Shown: positions 23,510 to 32,041 of the stretch, one piece after another
Position numbering within the stretch: the stretch's first letter is position 1
How the letters are laid out: each line of letters opens with the position of its first letter
DNA from: Flavobacteriales bacterium
GTDB taxonomy: Bacteria; Bacteroidota; Bacteroidia; Flavobacteriales_D; Crocinitomicaceae
Direction of reading: 5' to 3'
NCBI GenBank assembly: GCA_947474675.1
Contig: CANJKA010000026.1
Location: 1-38,451 of the forward strand
DNA length: 38,451 bases
The notes under the pieces: model-generated
Told to the model about the DNA's origin: nothing
What the model saw: the letters and a program-made list of their open reading frames with translations, nothing else
Databases searched by the model: none
Program-made: the position numbers and the translations under genes

Positions 23510-23570
23510 TGTCTAACGTCTAAAATCTAATGTCTAACGTCTAAAAATCTAATGTCTAAAATCTAATTTC
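23402..23570. repeat. Short TCTAA-type direct repeats (GTCTAATGTCTAACGTCTAAA)
   Basis: The block contains about a dozen degenerate units of (A/G)TCTAA(T/C/A), around and between the two copies of the 92-bp duplication, up to the stop codon of the FadN-like gene. A trace of it in the opposite orientation (TTTTAGACATTAGACAATAGAC) lies at about 22919-22940 beyond the other end of the S23 gene, so the gene is bracketed by inverted repeat families. Confidence 0.6.
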
Positions 23571-25968
23571 TCAGTATTTTTCCATTTTTCACAAGACTTT
23601 CTAATCTTTCTAATGTTTTTCTTTGCATGCAAAGTTCAACGAAAGCTTTTCTTTCTAAGTCTAATAAGTATTGCTCAGAAACAACTGTATTTTCAGAAAG
23701 ATCTCCTCCGCAAAGAACATAACCTAATTTTTCAGAGATAACTCTATCATGATCTGACATGTAATTTCCTGAAAGCATAGAATTTGCTCCAACATAAATT
23801 AAACCTAATCCTTCTTGACCCATTACGTTGATGTTTTTCTCTCTTTTTGGAGCGATATATCCAACATCAGCCAATTCTAAACAAACTGCTTTTGCTCTTG
23901 TTAATTGGTGGTCACGACTGACTACAACTTCGTCAATTCCTTCTCTTAAATATCCTAAATCAAATGCTTCATAGGCAGACGTAGAAACAGCAGCTTGACC
24001 AATCGTTAAGAAACGTTGACGTAATCTGTTTGTTTTAATGTCGCCATCTTTCAATTCATCTGATAAACGTTTAGCGAATTCTTTTGAACCACCTCCGCCA
24101 GGGATCAATCCAACACCGAATTCAACTAATCCCATATAAAGTTCTGCATGAGCAACCACTTTATCAGCATGCATTGACATTTCACATCCACCACCAAGAG
24201 CTAAATTGTGAGGAGCAATAACAACTGGAATGTTACAATAACGAACGCGCATCATTGCGTCTTGGAATGCTTTAATTGCAAAATTCAATTCGTCCATGTC
24301 TTGTTCAACTGCTAACATAAATATCATTGCGACATTTGCTCCAGCAGTAAAATTTTGACCAGTATTTGAAATGACTAATCCTTTGTATCCTTGTTCAACG
24401 ATATCGATGGCTTTATTTATTCCTTGAATAACACCTCCACCAATTGTATTCATTTTTGTGTGAAATTCAAGATTTAAAATTCCATCACCTAAATCAACCA
24501 ATGTTGTATCTGTATTTCCCCAAACTTTATTTTCAGAACGAAGTGCATCTAAAATGATTAAGTCTTCAGTTCCAGGAATAGTAACATACGATTTTGTAGC
24601 AAGATCGTAATATTGTTTTTGTCCTTTTTCAGTTTGATAAAATGTAGTTTTACCTGCTGCTTTCATGTCTTCCAACCATTGTGGAGCGGTACGACCAGCA
24701 TCAGCTATTAATTTAATTCCTTTATCTAATCCGATAATATCCCAAGTTTCGAAAGGACCAACTTCCCAACCAAAACCAGCTTTTAAAGCATCATCGATTT
24801 TATATAAGTCATCTGAAATTTCAGGTAATCTATTAGAAACATAAGCGAAAAGTCCACCGAATAATTTTCTGTAAAACTCACCAGCTCTATCTGTTCCTGC
24901 GAATAACATCTTTGTGCGGGTTTTTAAATCGTCAACAGATTTTGTCATTTCTAATGTCGAAAATTTCGCTTTGATTGCAGAACGGTATTCCAATGTTTTC
25001 AAATCCAATGTCAAGATTTCACTCTTTCCATCAGCATTCGTTACTTTTTTATAGAATCCTTGTTTAGATTTAGAACCTAACCACCCATTTTCTACCATTT
25101 TAGAAACGTAGTTTGGCAATTCAAACAATGCTTTTTCTTCGTCGTTTGGACAATTAGCTTTCAATCCATTAGCAACATGAACCAATGTGTCTAAACCAAC
25201 AACATCACACGTTCTGAAAGTAGCAGATTTAGGACGACCCAAAACTGGACCAGTCAATTTATCTACTTCTTCAACGGTTAAGCCCATTTCTTCAACAGTA
25301 TGGAAAAGAGCCATAATTCCGTAAACACCAACTCTGTTTGCAATAAATGCAGGAGTATCTTTACAAAGAACAGTCTTTTTACCTAGGAAACGTTGACCGT
25401 AATCCATTAAGAAATCAATCACTTCTTGATTTGTACTAGGAGTAGGAATAATTTCCAATAACTGTAAATAACGAGGAGGATTAAAGAAATGAGATCCACA
25501 AAAATGCGCTTTGAAATCATCACTTCTACCTTCTAACATCATGTGAATTGGAATTCCAGATGTATTAGAAGAAATAATTGTTCCTGGTTTTCTAAATTTT
25601 TCAACTTGATCAAAAACAAGGTGTTTAATATCTAATCTTTCAATAACTACTTCGATTATCCAATCACACGTAGAAATTTTCGACATATCGTCATCGAAAT
25701 TTCCTGTAGAAATTCTTTTAGCAAATGATTTTCTATAAATAGGAGATGGGTTTGATTTTACAGCAAATTCCAATGATTGGTTAACAATCTTGTTTTTAAA
25801 TGCAGGAGAATCAAGCGTTAATCCTTTTTTTAATTCCTGTTCAGAAATTTCTTTCGGAGCTATGTCTAATAAAATAACTTCGCATCCAATGTTAGCGAAA
25901 TGGCAAGCAATACGTGATCCCATCACTCCTGAACCAAGAATTGCAACCTTTTTGATGTGTCTATTCAT
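23563..25968 (-). CDS. fadN: FadN-type fusion: 3-hydroxyacyl-CoA dehydrogenase / enoyl-CoA hydratase
   Basis: An 801-residue bifunctional enzyme. The dehydrogenase half comes first: NAD site GSGVMG (12-17), SSNTSG (about 133-138) and catalytic-type His160 in SHFFNPPRY, then a second dehydrogenase C-terminal repeat (about 380-470). The hydratase half follows (about 490-710: NFTAGANVAMI, ALGGGCEMSMHAD, GLIPGGGGSKEFA). This order is that of Bacillus FadN and the reverse of FadB/FadJ; about 790-800 residues is the usual length. It hydrates enoyl-CoA and oxidises 3-hydroxyacyl-CoA with NAD+. With the thiolase downstream it forms a beta-oxidation unit; no acyl-CoA dehydrogenase is seen in the window. 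Confidence 0.95.
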   Translation of the reverse strand: MNRHIKKVAILGSGVMGSRIACHFANIGCEVILLDIAPKEISEQELKKGLTLDSPAFKNKIVNQSLEFAVKSNPSPIYRKSFAKRISTGNFDDDMSKISTCDWIIEVVIERLDIKHLVFDQVEKFRKPGTIISSNTSGIPIHMMLEGRSDDFKAHFCGSHFFNPPRYLQLLEIIPTPSTNQEVIDFLMDYGQRFLGKKTVLCKDTPAFIANRVGVYGIMALFHTVEEMGLTVEEVDKLTGPVLGRPKSATFRTCDVVGLDTLVHVANGLKANCPNDEEKALFELPNYVSKMVENGWLGSKSKQGFYKKVTNADGKSEILTLDLKTLEYRSAIKAKFSTLEMTKSVDDLKTRTKMLFAGTDRAGEFYRKLFGGLFAYVSNRLPEISDDLYKIDDALKAGFGWEVGPFETWDIIGLDKGIKLIADAGRTAPQWLEDMKAAGKTTFYQTEKGQKQYYDLATKSYVTIPGTEDLIILDALRSENKVWGNTDTTLVDLGDGILNLEFHTKMNTIGGGVIQGINKAIDIVEQGYKGLVISNTGQNFTAGANVAMIFMLAVEQDMDELNFAIKAFQDAMMRVRYCNIPVVIAPHNLALGGGCEMSMHADKVVAHAELYMGLVEFGVGLIPGGGGSKEFAKRLSDELKDGDIKTNRLRQRFLTIGQAAVSTSAYEAFDLGYLREGIDEVVVSRDHQLTRAKAVCLELADVGYIAPKREKNINVMGQEGLGLIYVGANSMLSGNYMSDHDRVISEKLGYVLCGGDLSENTVVSEQYLLDLERKAFVELCMQRKTLERLESLVKNGKILRN

Positions 25969-26083
25969 TCCTATTTATTTGTTTCGTTTTGTAAGTTATT
26001 CAGAATAAAATCTTAATTGAAAAAAAGAATTTTATACTCTACTTATAAAAGTAACAAAATATTTGTGGGATGAACTAAAAAAT

Positions 26084-26108
26084 GAAAAAAAAATCCATCG
26101 TAGATGGA
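26084..26108 (-). terminator. Rho-independent terminator after the thioesterase gene
   Basis: TCCATC (26094-26099) pairs with GATGGA (26103-26108) over a GTA loop; read on the minus strand, nine T residues follow. Two more hairpins lie between it and the thioesterase stop: 26120-26139 (ATACGTG/CACGTAT) and 26152-26173 (GATTCATGA/TCATGAATC, overlapping the stop codon). The run separates this operon from the fad genes. Confidence 0.7.
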
Positions 26109-26171
26109 ATGGTTAGTATATACGTGTTTTATCACGTATCATTAATTTATCGATTCATGATTTTTCATGAA

Positions 26172-26579
26172 TCACCATTCTTCCAAACTGATATTAACAG
26201 TTCCTTTAAAAATAGAAATCAATTTATCATCTTGATTTTTAATCGAAACTTCGTAAATACCAATACTTCTACCTCTGTGAATTTCTTTGCAAGTTGCAAT
26301 TAATATATCACCCAATTTTGCAGGCCGAGTATGTGATATTGAAGTTTCTATACTTACACATTTATTTCCATAACTATTAGAAGCAAAGGCGAGAGCTGAA
26401 TCCGAAAGAGAATAACTTATTCCACCATGTAAAATCTGAAATCCATTTAGCATTTCTTCTTTTACTTCACAAGAAATGACAGATGAACCTAATTCGATTT
26501 TTTCAATGTTAATTCCCATCCAACTACTGAACGCGTCTTTTTCCATCATCATCTCAACGATTTGATTTGGACTCAACAT
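26172..26579 (-). CDS. PaaI-like hotdog-fold thioesterase
   Basis: A 135-residue protein with the single hotdog domain of the PaaI family: NGFQILHGGISYSLSDSALAFASNS carries the HGG and following acidic position typical of the active site, then ETSISHTRPAKLGDILIA. It hydrolyses acyl-CoA or aryl-CoA thioesters in the cytoplasm; the substrate cannot be read from the sequence. The fad genes next door are consistent with acyl-CoA metabolism but are separated by a strong terminator. Confidence 0.85.
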   Translation of the reverse strand: MLSPNQIVEMMMEKDAFSSWMGINIEKIELGSSVISCEVKEEMLNGFQILHGGISYSLSDSALAFASNSYGNKCVSIETSISHTRPAKLGDILIATCKEIHRGRSIGIYEVSIKNQDDKLISIFKGTVNISLEEW

Positions 26580-26601
26580 AATAAAAGAAATTTAAAATAA
26601 A

Positions 26602-27084
26602 TTAAGCTTCAACTGATGCTCTTCCCATCAATGTTATCATTGCAAGTGTTACAATGAATAATTGTGTAGCTGTTTCATCGTCTAAACTTGTTCCGTCAGT
26701 ATCTTCAGTGCTAATTTCCAAGGCCATGAATTGTGTTAATTCTGGTTGGTCACAGAAAGATTCCAATACTTCTTCGTCATCGTTTTCGAAGTATAAATCC
26801 AACATTTGGAAGTACGGTTCTTCAAAAGCATCGATATCGTCTTCAGTTACTGGTCGAACAGTAATACCTTCTTGAGCAAAAGTTTCAGAAAGTAGGCAGT
26901 AGTAATAAATTAATAAACCTTCTAATTGTTCGTTTTCATACTCAAGTGCAGCTGACATTACATACCCTAAAAGTGTTTCTTGCGCTAAAGCATATTGTTC
27001 AGATAATGTTTCTAATTGATCATCGTCTAAATTATCTACTTTTTTGATCGCTGCTTCTATACTTTTTAATGATACGTGCTTCAT
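26602..27084 (-). CDS. Conserved acidic protein of unknown function
   Basis: A 160-residue, strongly acidic, mostly helical protein (LDDDQLETLSEQYALAQETLLGYVM, LLIYYYCLLSETFAQEG, FENDDEEVLESF), ending in a hydrophobic helix (IVTLAMITLMG). No signal peptide. I do not recognise a named domain. It starts 22 bases before the thioesterase in the same direction and has its own possible promoter, so the two are probably a pair. Confidence 0.7.
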   Translation of the reverse strand: MKHVSLKSIEAAIKKVDNLDDDQLETLSEQYALAQETLLGYVMSAALEYENEQLEGLLIYYYCLLSETFAQEGITVRPVTEDDIDAFEEPYFQMLDLYFENDDEEVLESFCDQPELTQFMALEISTEDTDGTSLDDETATQLFIVTLAMITLMGRASVEA

Positions 27085-27111
27085 AATGCTATAATTGTTG
27101 TTTTTCTACTA

Positions 27112-27119
27112 CAAAAGTA
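27112..27119 (-). promoter_or_regulatory. Possible -7 element TACTTTTG
   Basis: On the minus strand TACTTTTG matches TAnnTTTG exactly, 28 bases before the start codon at 27084. No TTG is found at the usual distance upstream, so only half the promoter is supported. Confidence 0.35.
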
Positions 27120-27125
27120 CTGATT

Positions 27126-27362
27126 TTATTTAATTATAGGTTTGTGAATTTTAATAACTTCAACAGGATATTTATTTAACATAGATTCTGGTCTAATTGG
27201 TCGTTTTTCAAATCCACCAGAACAATTTGGACAAACATTCATTAAAATGGTATCTACGCATTCTTTACAAAATGTACATTCGAAGGTGCAAATCATTGCT
27301 TCTGTACTTTCGTTAGGTAATGCTTTTGCGCAATTCTCGCAGATTGGTCTTATTTCTAGCAT
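27126..27362 (-). CDS. DUF1272 zinc-binding protein
   Basis: A 78-residue protein of the DUF1272 family: opening MLEIRPICENC, then EAMICTFECTFCKECVDTIL, VCPNCSGGFEKRPIRP. Eight cysteines (8, 11, 25, 29, 32, 35, 44, 47) fit two treble-clef or RING-like zinc sites. Function unknown. It lies 10 bases after the outer-membrane barrel gene on the same strand. Confidence 0.9.
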   Translation of the reverse strand: MLEIRPICENCAKALPNESTEAMICTFECTFCKECVDTILMNVCPNCSGGFEKRPIRPESMLNKYPVEVIKIHKPIIK

Positions 27363-27372
27363 GTTTTCTTTT

Positions 27373-29832
27373 TTATAAAGTTGGAATATTATCCTTTACA
27401 CTTTTATTTTCTAAATCTGATCCTTCATTAGAATTTTCAAATTTACCAAAAGTGTAAGCGATTTTAAACCAGATAATTCGCGTGTCGTTTTTGTTGTAGA
27501 AATTTAAATTTAGGTTTTCAAAAGATATGTTAGAAGTAAATTGATTTTGATTTAATATATCTTGAATTGAAATGGAAGTTTTTAATTTTTTCTTTAAAAA
27601 GTCTTTTGAGATAACAAACTCTAAAGCTGATTGAATTCTAGTAATTTCATAAATTTGATACGTTCCTTTTGTGCTAACCCAATAATCTATATTCAGTCTT
27701 ATCTTGTAAGGTAGAATAAATTGGGAAGAGACTCCATGGTTCCAAACAGGTTTGTTTTTGTTTAAATATGTATAGTCAGAAATAGTAGTTGTTGATCTTT
27801 CAGTATAGAGGTACATGTAATTTATTTGATCAATGTCAATCGAATTATTAAAATAAGCTAATCCTTCTTTGAAAACACCAAAAGGAATAGGGATAGAGAA
27901 AAAATAATTTAAAGAATTGACATTATGATAGGTTTGAATAGTCTGAATTGATTCAAGTGAATTTGGCTGTGTTATATGCGTTCCTATGTTGTAGGTTTCT
28001 GAATGAGAATAATTTACAGATAATTGTAAGTAATCGAAAATACTGAATTTCAATTCGAAATTATCAAAGAAGTTAGGTTTTAATAATAAATTTCCTGAAT
28101 TTGAATTATAATTGTCATAATACCCTGAATTATTTGGGTCGAATTCACTATAATTAGGGATTGCAATTTTTCGAGAATAACTTCCTACCAAGTTGATGTC
28201 AGGATCGAATCTGTAAATTGCATTTACGGAAGGAAATATATTTAGATAATTATTACTCATTGTCTGTGAACTACCTGATTTCCTATTCAATGTGAAGTTT
28301 TCTACTCTAAATCCTGCAACTACTGCTAATTTTTTAATATCTTTTTTTGCTTCGAAATATCCGCCTAAATTACTTTCTTTGTAATTGAAATCAAGAGTGT
28401 TAGTGTAATTTAAATGTTGAAAAATCACATTTGATGAATTTTGTAAATTGTATTCGCCAACACTATTAGCAATTAATTCACTGTACTTTAAACCCATTTT
28501 AAACATGATTTTTTTCTTTGCAAATGGAAGTTCTAGATCTGACTTTAAGTAAAAATTTTTCACCCTATTGTTGTTGTTTAAAAGGCTGAAATTTGAAATT
28601 TCATTTTCAACTTGAGTAGATTTTGTTAATTGATTTTTGGAATAATCATTATAATTGGCAGTGATCTCAAATATACGTTTTAGTGTATCCAATGTACATC
28701 TGTATTTTAAAATGATACCATTGTTGATGTCATTTGCTTTCAATGTGTAATTGTTCGATAAATTGATAGGTGAATTAATTCCTTGACTATTGGTCAGATT
28801 TAAACCAGTATTATTTCTTTGGTTGGTCGATATGTTGTAGTTTAAAACCAGATTTGCTCGTTTGGTTATTTTGTAATTAATAGACGGTTTCAAATAATAA
28901 AATTCATTGGCAGCTTGTTCATTAGAATTTGTGTTTAATTGTGCTTCGGGATTGAAAGAAGTGAATTTTTTTGAAGTCATTTGAGTTGTTGAACGTTCAT
29001 AATTGGAGTATCCTGATTGAAATTGCCAACTTATTTTATTGTTCTTACCACTCATAACTAGAGACGGCAATATTTTGTTATTTTCATTCAATCCATAATT
29101 TAATGTCACTGTTCCTGAAATCCATTTGGTAACTCTAGAAAGGCTAACTATGTTTATTATTGCACCACTTACATTTGCGTCATATGATGCGCCTGGATTT
29201 GAAATAATTTCAATTTTTTCAATTGTTGTTGCAGGAAGACTTTTTAATAAGTTCGTTAAATCAGTGCCATAAAGATTTCCTGGTATTCCTTCGAAATAAA
29301 CAGTTGCAGGTTTTCCGTAAGCACTAAATCCTCCTTCTGGATCAGCAATAATTCCTGGGATTTTTATAATGGCATCAAAAAGACTACTTGTTGTGAGAAT
29401 AGGATTGTCTTTAACTGTTATTGTTGTTTTGTCAGCATCAACTTGAATAAAACTTCTTTTGATTCCAGTTACTGTAAATTCATCTAGATTTACTTCTGCC
29501 ATTTTAAGTTCTAAGATTTTTAGATCAATTATTTCAGGACTTTCATCCGTGATTTTAAATTCAATGTTAATATTCGAATAATTTTCAGCCTTGATTTGAA
29601 AATGATAAACACCATTTATTTTAGGGATTTGAAATTCATTTTTACATTCAAGAAATTCACTTTGATTTACTAATGAATCTTTGCCATTCAAATTTAAGTA
29701 GAGGCTTTTTTGTTTTGGTATTAAAGAGCAATCTACATCATTTGATACAATGCTAAAAGATACTTTTTGTGTCTGGGAGAAAGAAAAGAAAGTGGTAATA
29801 AATAAGCAAATGATTAGTATTGTTTTTGTCAT
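27373..29832 (-). CDS. Outer-membrane beta-barrel protein, TonB-receptor type
   Basis: An 819-residue protein with a signal peptide (cleavage near FSFSQ20), an N-terminal Ig-like domain (about 22-110), a plug domain (about 115-235: PILTTSSLFDAIIKIPGI, GKPATVYFEGIPGNLYGTDLTNLLKSLPATTIEKIEIISNP fragments, GAIINIV) and a C-terminal barrel of alternating aromatic strands. It belongs to the outer-membrane-beta-barrel family 3 of Bacteroidota rather than the Sus type; no lipoprotein partner is adjacent. Transported substrate unknown. Confidence 0.88.
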   Translation of the reverse strand: MTKTILIICLFITTFFSFSQTQKVSFSIVSNDVDCSLIPKQKSLYLNLNGKDSLVNQSEFLECKNEFQIPKINGVYHFQIKAENYSNINIEFKITDESPEIIDLKILELKMAEVNLDEFTVTGIKRSFIQVDADKTTITVKDNPILTTSSLFDAIIKIPGIIADPEGGFSAYGKPATVYFEGIPGNLYGTDLTNLLKSLPATTIEKIEIISNPGASYDANVSGAIINIVSLSRVTKWISGTVTLNYGLNENNKILPSLVMSGKNNKISWQFQSGYSNYERSTTQMTSKKFTSFNPEAQLNTNSNEQAANEFYYLKPSINYKITKRANLVLNYNISTNQRNNTGLNLTNSQGINSPINLSNNYTLKANDINNGIILKYRCTLDTLKRIFEITANYNDYSKNQLTKSTQVENEISNFSLLNNNNRVKNFYLKSDLELPFAKKKIMFKMGLKYSELIANSVGEYNLQNSSNVIFQHLNYTNTLDFNYKESNLGGYFEAKKDIKKLAVVAGFRVENFTLNRKSGSSQTMSNNYLNIFPSVNAIYRFDPDINLVGSYSRKIAIPNYSEFDPNNSGYYDNYNSNSGNLLLKPNFFDNFELKFSIFDYLQLSVNYSHSETYNIGTHITQPNSLESIQTIQTYHNVNSLNYFFSIPIPFGVFKEGLAYFNNSIDIDQINYMYLYTERSTTTISDYTYLNKNKPVWNHGVSSQFILPYKIRLNIDYWVSTKGTYQIYEITRIQSALEFVISKDFLKKKLKTSISIQDILNQNQFTSNISFENLNLNFYNKNDTRIIWFKIAYTFGKFENSNEGSDLENKSVKDNIPTL

Positions 29833-29890
29833 TATAATTGGTTTAAATCAACTTAAATTGATAACATATTTTTAAAATAAAGTTACACCA

Positions 29891-30340
29891 TTAGTTTTCT
29901 TTAGTCCATGAATAATAGTTGTTTTCTAAATCTAAAACAAATCCAGTACTTGGGTATAAAGAATTTCCAATATCATTCATTTTAGAAGTTTCTAAATTAA
30001 CAGCACATGCATTCGTTTCAATACAAAGTTTTTTTGACACCTCAATTAATTCTTTTGAAATTCCTTTTCCCCTGAATTCAGAATGGACAAATAAATCATT
30101 CAATAGCCACATCTTTTTCATACGGGTTGAAGAGAAATATGGATATAATTGAACAAATCCTACCGCTTTTGACTCGATAATTGAAATAAATATTTCTGAT
30201 TCAGAATTGATGATTCGTTCTTTCAAGAATTCTTTTCCAGCTGTTAAATCAGATGCTTTATTATAAAACGTTCTATATAAGTCAAATAGTTCTGATAATT
30301 GATCTAGATCTTGAATGGTTGCTTTTCTAATTGTGCTCAT
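29891..30340 (-). CDS. GNAT-family N-acetyltransferase
   Basis: A 149-residue protein with the GNAT core: starts TIRKATIQDLDQLSELFDLYR, carries VGFVQLYP and the acetyl-CoA-binding motif FRGKGISKELIEVSKK, then VNLETSKMNDIGNSLYPSTGF. The acceptor substrate is unknown. It is divergent from the RhlE-type helicase gene across a 209-bp gap. Confidence 0.9.
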   Translation of the reverse strand: MSTIRKATIQDLDQLSELFDLYRTFYNKASDLTAGKEFLKERIINSESEIFISIIESKAVGFVQLYPYFSSTRMKKMWLLNDLFVHSEFRGKGISKELIEVSKKLCIETNACAVNLETSKMNDIGNSLYPSTGFVLDLENNYYSWTKEN

Positions 30341-30474
30341 TTCACTAAATTAAATTTCTTAAATGGATGCTAATTTGCAAATAATTTGAGACATATATTC
30401 ACTTTATTTGAATAAAATTCAGAATTACTATGTTTCAAAATCCTTTTAATAGGCTGTCGTTAAACAAAATGTCG

Positions 30475-30482
30475 TACCTTTA
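30475..30482 (+). promoter_or_regulatory. Possible -7 element TACCTTTA for the helicase gene
   Basis: One mismatch from TAnnTTTG in the divergent 209-bp gap. It would give a leader of about 60 bases before the ATG at 30550. No clear TTG at -33, so support is weak. Confidence 0.25.
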
Positions 30483-30549
30483 CACCAATTATACTCCTTT
30501 AGGTTCTCATTCAGTTCAATATAGGAGACCAAATAAGTAAACACATTAT

Positions 30550-31857
30550 ATGTCATTTGAAAAATTAGATCTTATAGAGCCGATCTTAAACGCTCTAACA
30601 ACCGAAGGTTATACAACTCCAACTCCAATTCAAGCAAAAGCAATTCCAATTATCCTTAAAGGGGGTGATTTGTTGGGTTGTGCACAAACTGGAACAGGAA
30701 AAACTGCTGCATTTGCCATTCCGATTTTACAACAATTGTACAATCAAAAAGGAAATGACAGAGGTCCAAGAAAAATTAAAGCGTTAATTATTACTCCAAC
30801 AAGAGAGTTAGCGATTCAAATAAACGAAAGTTTTAACAGTTACGGAAGAAATACAAACTTGCGTTCAACAGTTATTTTTGGAGGTGTACCTCAAAATCCA
30901 CAAGTAAATGCTTTAAAAGCGGGTGTGGAAATTTTAATTGCTACTCCAGGTCGATTATTGGATTTAATAGGTCAAGGTTTCATTAAATTAAACGATGTTG
31001 GTATTTTCGTTTTAGATGAAGCGGATAGAATGCTAGACATGGGATTTGTTCACGATGTAAAGAAACTGTTAAAAGTTATTCCTGCAAAACGTCAATCTCT
31101 TTTCTTCTCAGCTACAATGCCTGAAAATATTATGGTTTTAGCAAGTACTATCTTGACAAATCCTGATAAAGTAGAAGTTACTCCAGTTTCTTCAACGGCT
31201 GAAACGATTCAACAAGAATTGTATTATGTAGATAATGCAAACAAAAAAGACTTATTAATCCATACACTTCAAGATAAATCAATTGTTACGGCATTGGTTT
31301 TTACTAGAACGAAACATGGTGCTGATAAAGTAGTGAAAATTCTTGCAAAAGAAGGAATTACTGCTGAAGCAATTCACGGAAATAAATCTCAAAATGCGAG
31401 ACAAAGAGCTTTGAAAAATTTCAAAGATCACACAACTCGTGTATTGGTGGCAACTGACATTGCTGCTCGTGGAATTGATATCGATGAATTGGCTTTTGTA
31501 ATTAATTACGAGATTCCAAACATTCCTGAAACGTATGTTCACCGTATCGGAAGAACGGGTAGAGCAGGGGCAAACGGTAAAGCAATTACTTTTTGCGATG
31601 TGGAGGAAAGAGAATTTTTAAGAGATATTCAGAAATTAATTGACATTCAATTACCCGTTAATGAAGATCATCCTTTTCCAGCTCAAAATTTAGTTCCTGA
31701 AGGAAAAGCGAAAGCTAAACCTCAAACTAGAAATCAACGTCCTGTTAATCCGAATAAAAGAACTGATAAAGGTTCTGGAAATAGAGCGGCTGGTGATGGT
31801 GTTCCAAAAGCGGATAGAAATCCGAAGAAGAAATGGTCTTGGCAGGGAAATAAGTGA
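30550..31857 (+). CDS. rhlE: RhlE-type DEAD-box RNA helicase
   Basis: A 435-residue helicase: Q motif near [10 protein letters not shown], Walker A AQTGTGKT (45-52), PTREL, DEAD (156-159), SAT in [15 protein letters not shown] and [11 protein letters not shown] basic, low-complexity tail follows (about 375-435), as in RhlE proteins that act in ribosome assembly and RNA decay in the cold. Monocistronic by appearance: the next gene is 184 bases away, across a repeat. Confidence 0.93.
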   Translation: MSFEKLDLIEPILNALTTEGYTTPTPIQAKAIPIILKGGDLLGCAQTGTGKTAAFAIPILQQLYNQKGNDRGPRKIKALIITPTRELAIQINESFNSYGRNTNLRSTVIFGGVPQNPQVNALKAGVEILIATPGRLLDLIGQGFIKLNDVGIFVLDEADRMLDMGFVHDVKKLLKVIPAKRQSLFFSATMPENIMVLASTILTNPDKVEVTPVSSTAETIQQELYYVDNANKKDLLIHTLQDKSIVTALVFTRTKHGADKVVKILAKEGITAEAIHGNKSQNARQRALKNFKDHTTRVLVATDIAARGIDIDELAFVINYEIPNIPETYVHRIGRTGRAGANGKAITFCDVEEREFLRDIQKLIDIQLPVNEDHPFPAQNLVPEGKAKAKPQTRNQRPVNPNKRTDKGSGNRAAGDGVPKADRNPKKKWSWQGNK

Positions 31858-31938
31858 TTAGCTGTTAGTTATTAGGTATTAGTTTTTAGGTCTGTGTTTG
31901 TTAGATGCACGATTTATACTTTTTAAAATTTACAATTG

Positions 31939-31972
31939 TGCTTCCCCCTTCTGAGGGGGATTGAGGGGGAGG
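31939..31972. repeat. G/C-rich hairpin repeat (CCCCCTTCTGAGGGGGATTGAGGGGGA)
   Basis: TCCCCC (31943-31948) pairs with GGGGGA (31955-31960) over TTCTGA, followed by a second GGGGGA. It stands out in AT-rich surroundings. Similar CCCC...GAGGGG elements occur as dispersed intergenic repeats in Bacteroidota, from general knowledge. Here it may end rhlE transcription. A TTAG-type run (GTTAGTTATTAGGTATTAG) precedes it at 31863-31882. Confidence 0.55.
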
Positions 31973-32041
31973 ATAATTGTGATAAATAGACATATAATTT
32001 TTAATATTTTGTATTTTTAAGTAGTTTAGAATAATAAAAAA

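Noticed and set aside
26082..26303. 73-residue plus-strand ORF
   Set aside because: It starts inside the terminator hairpins and runs antisense through the thioesterase gene.
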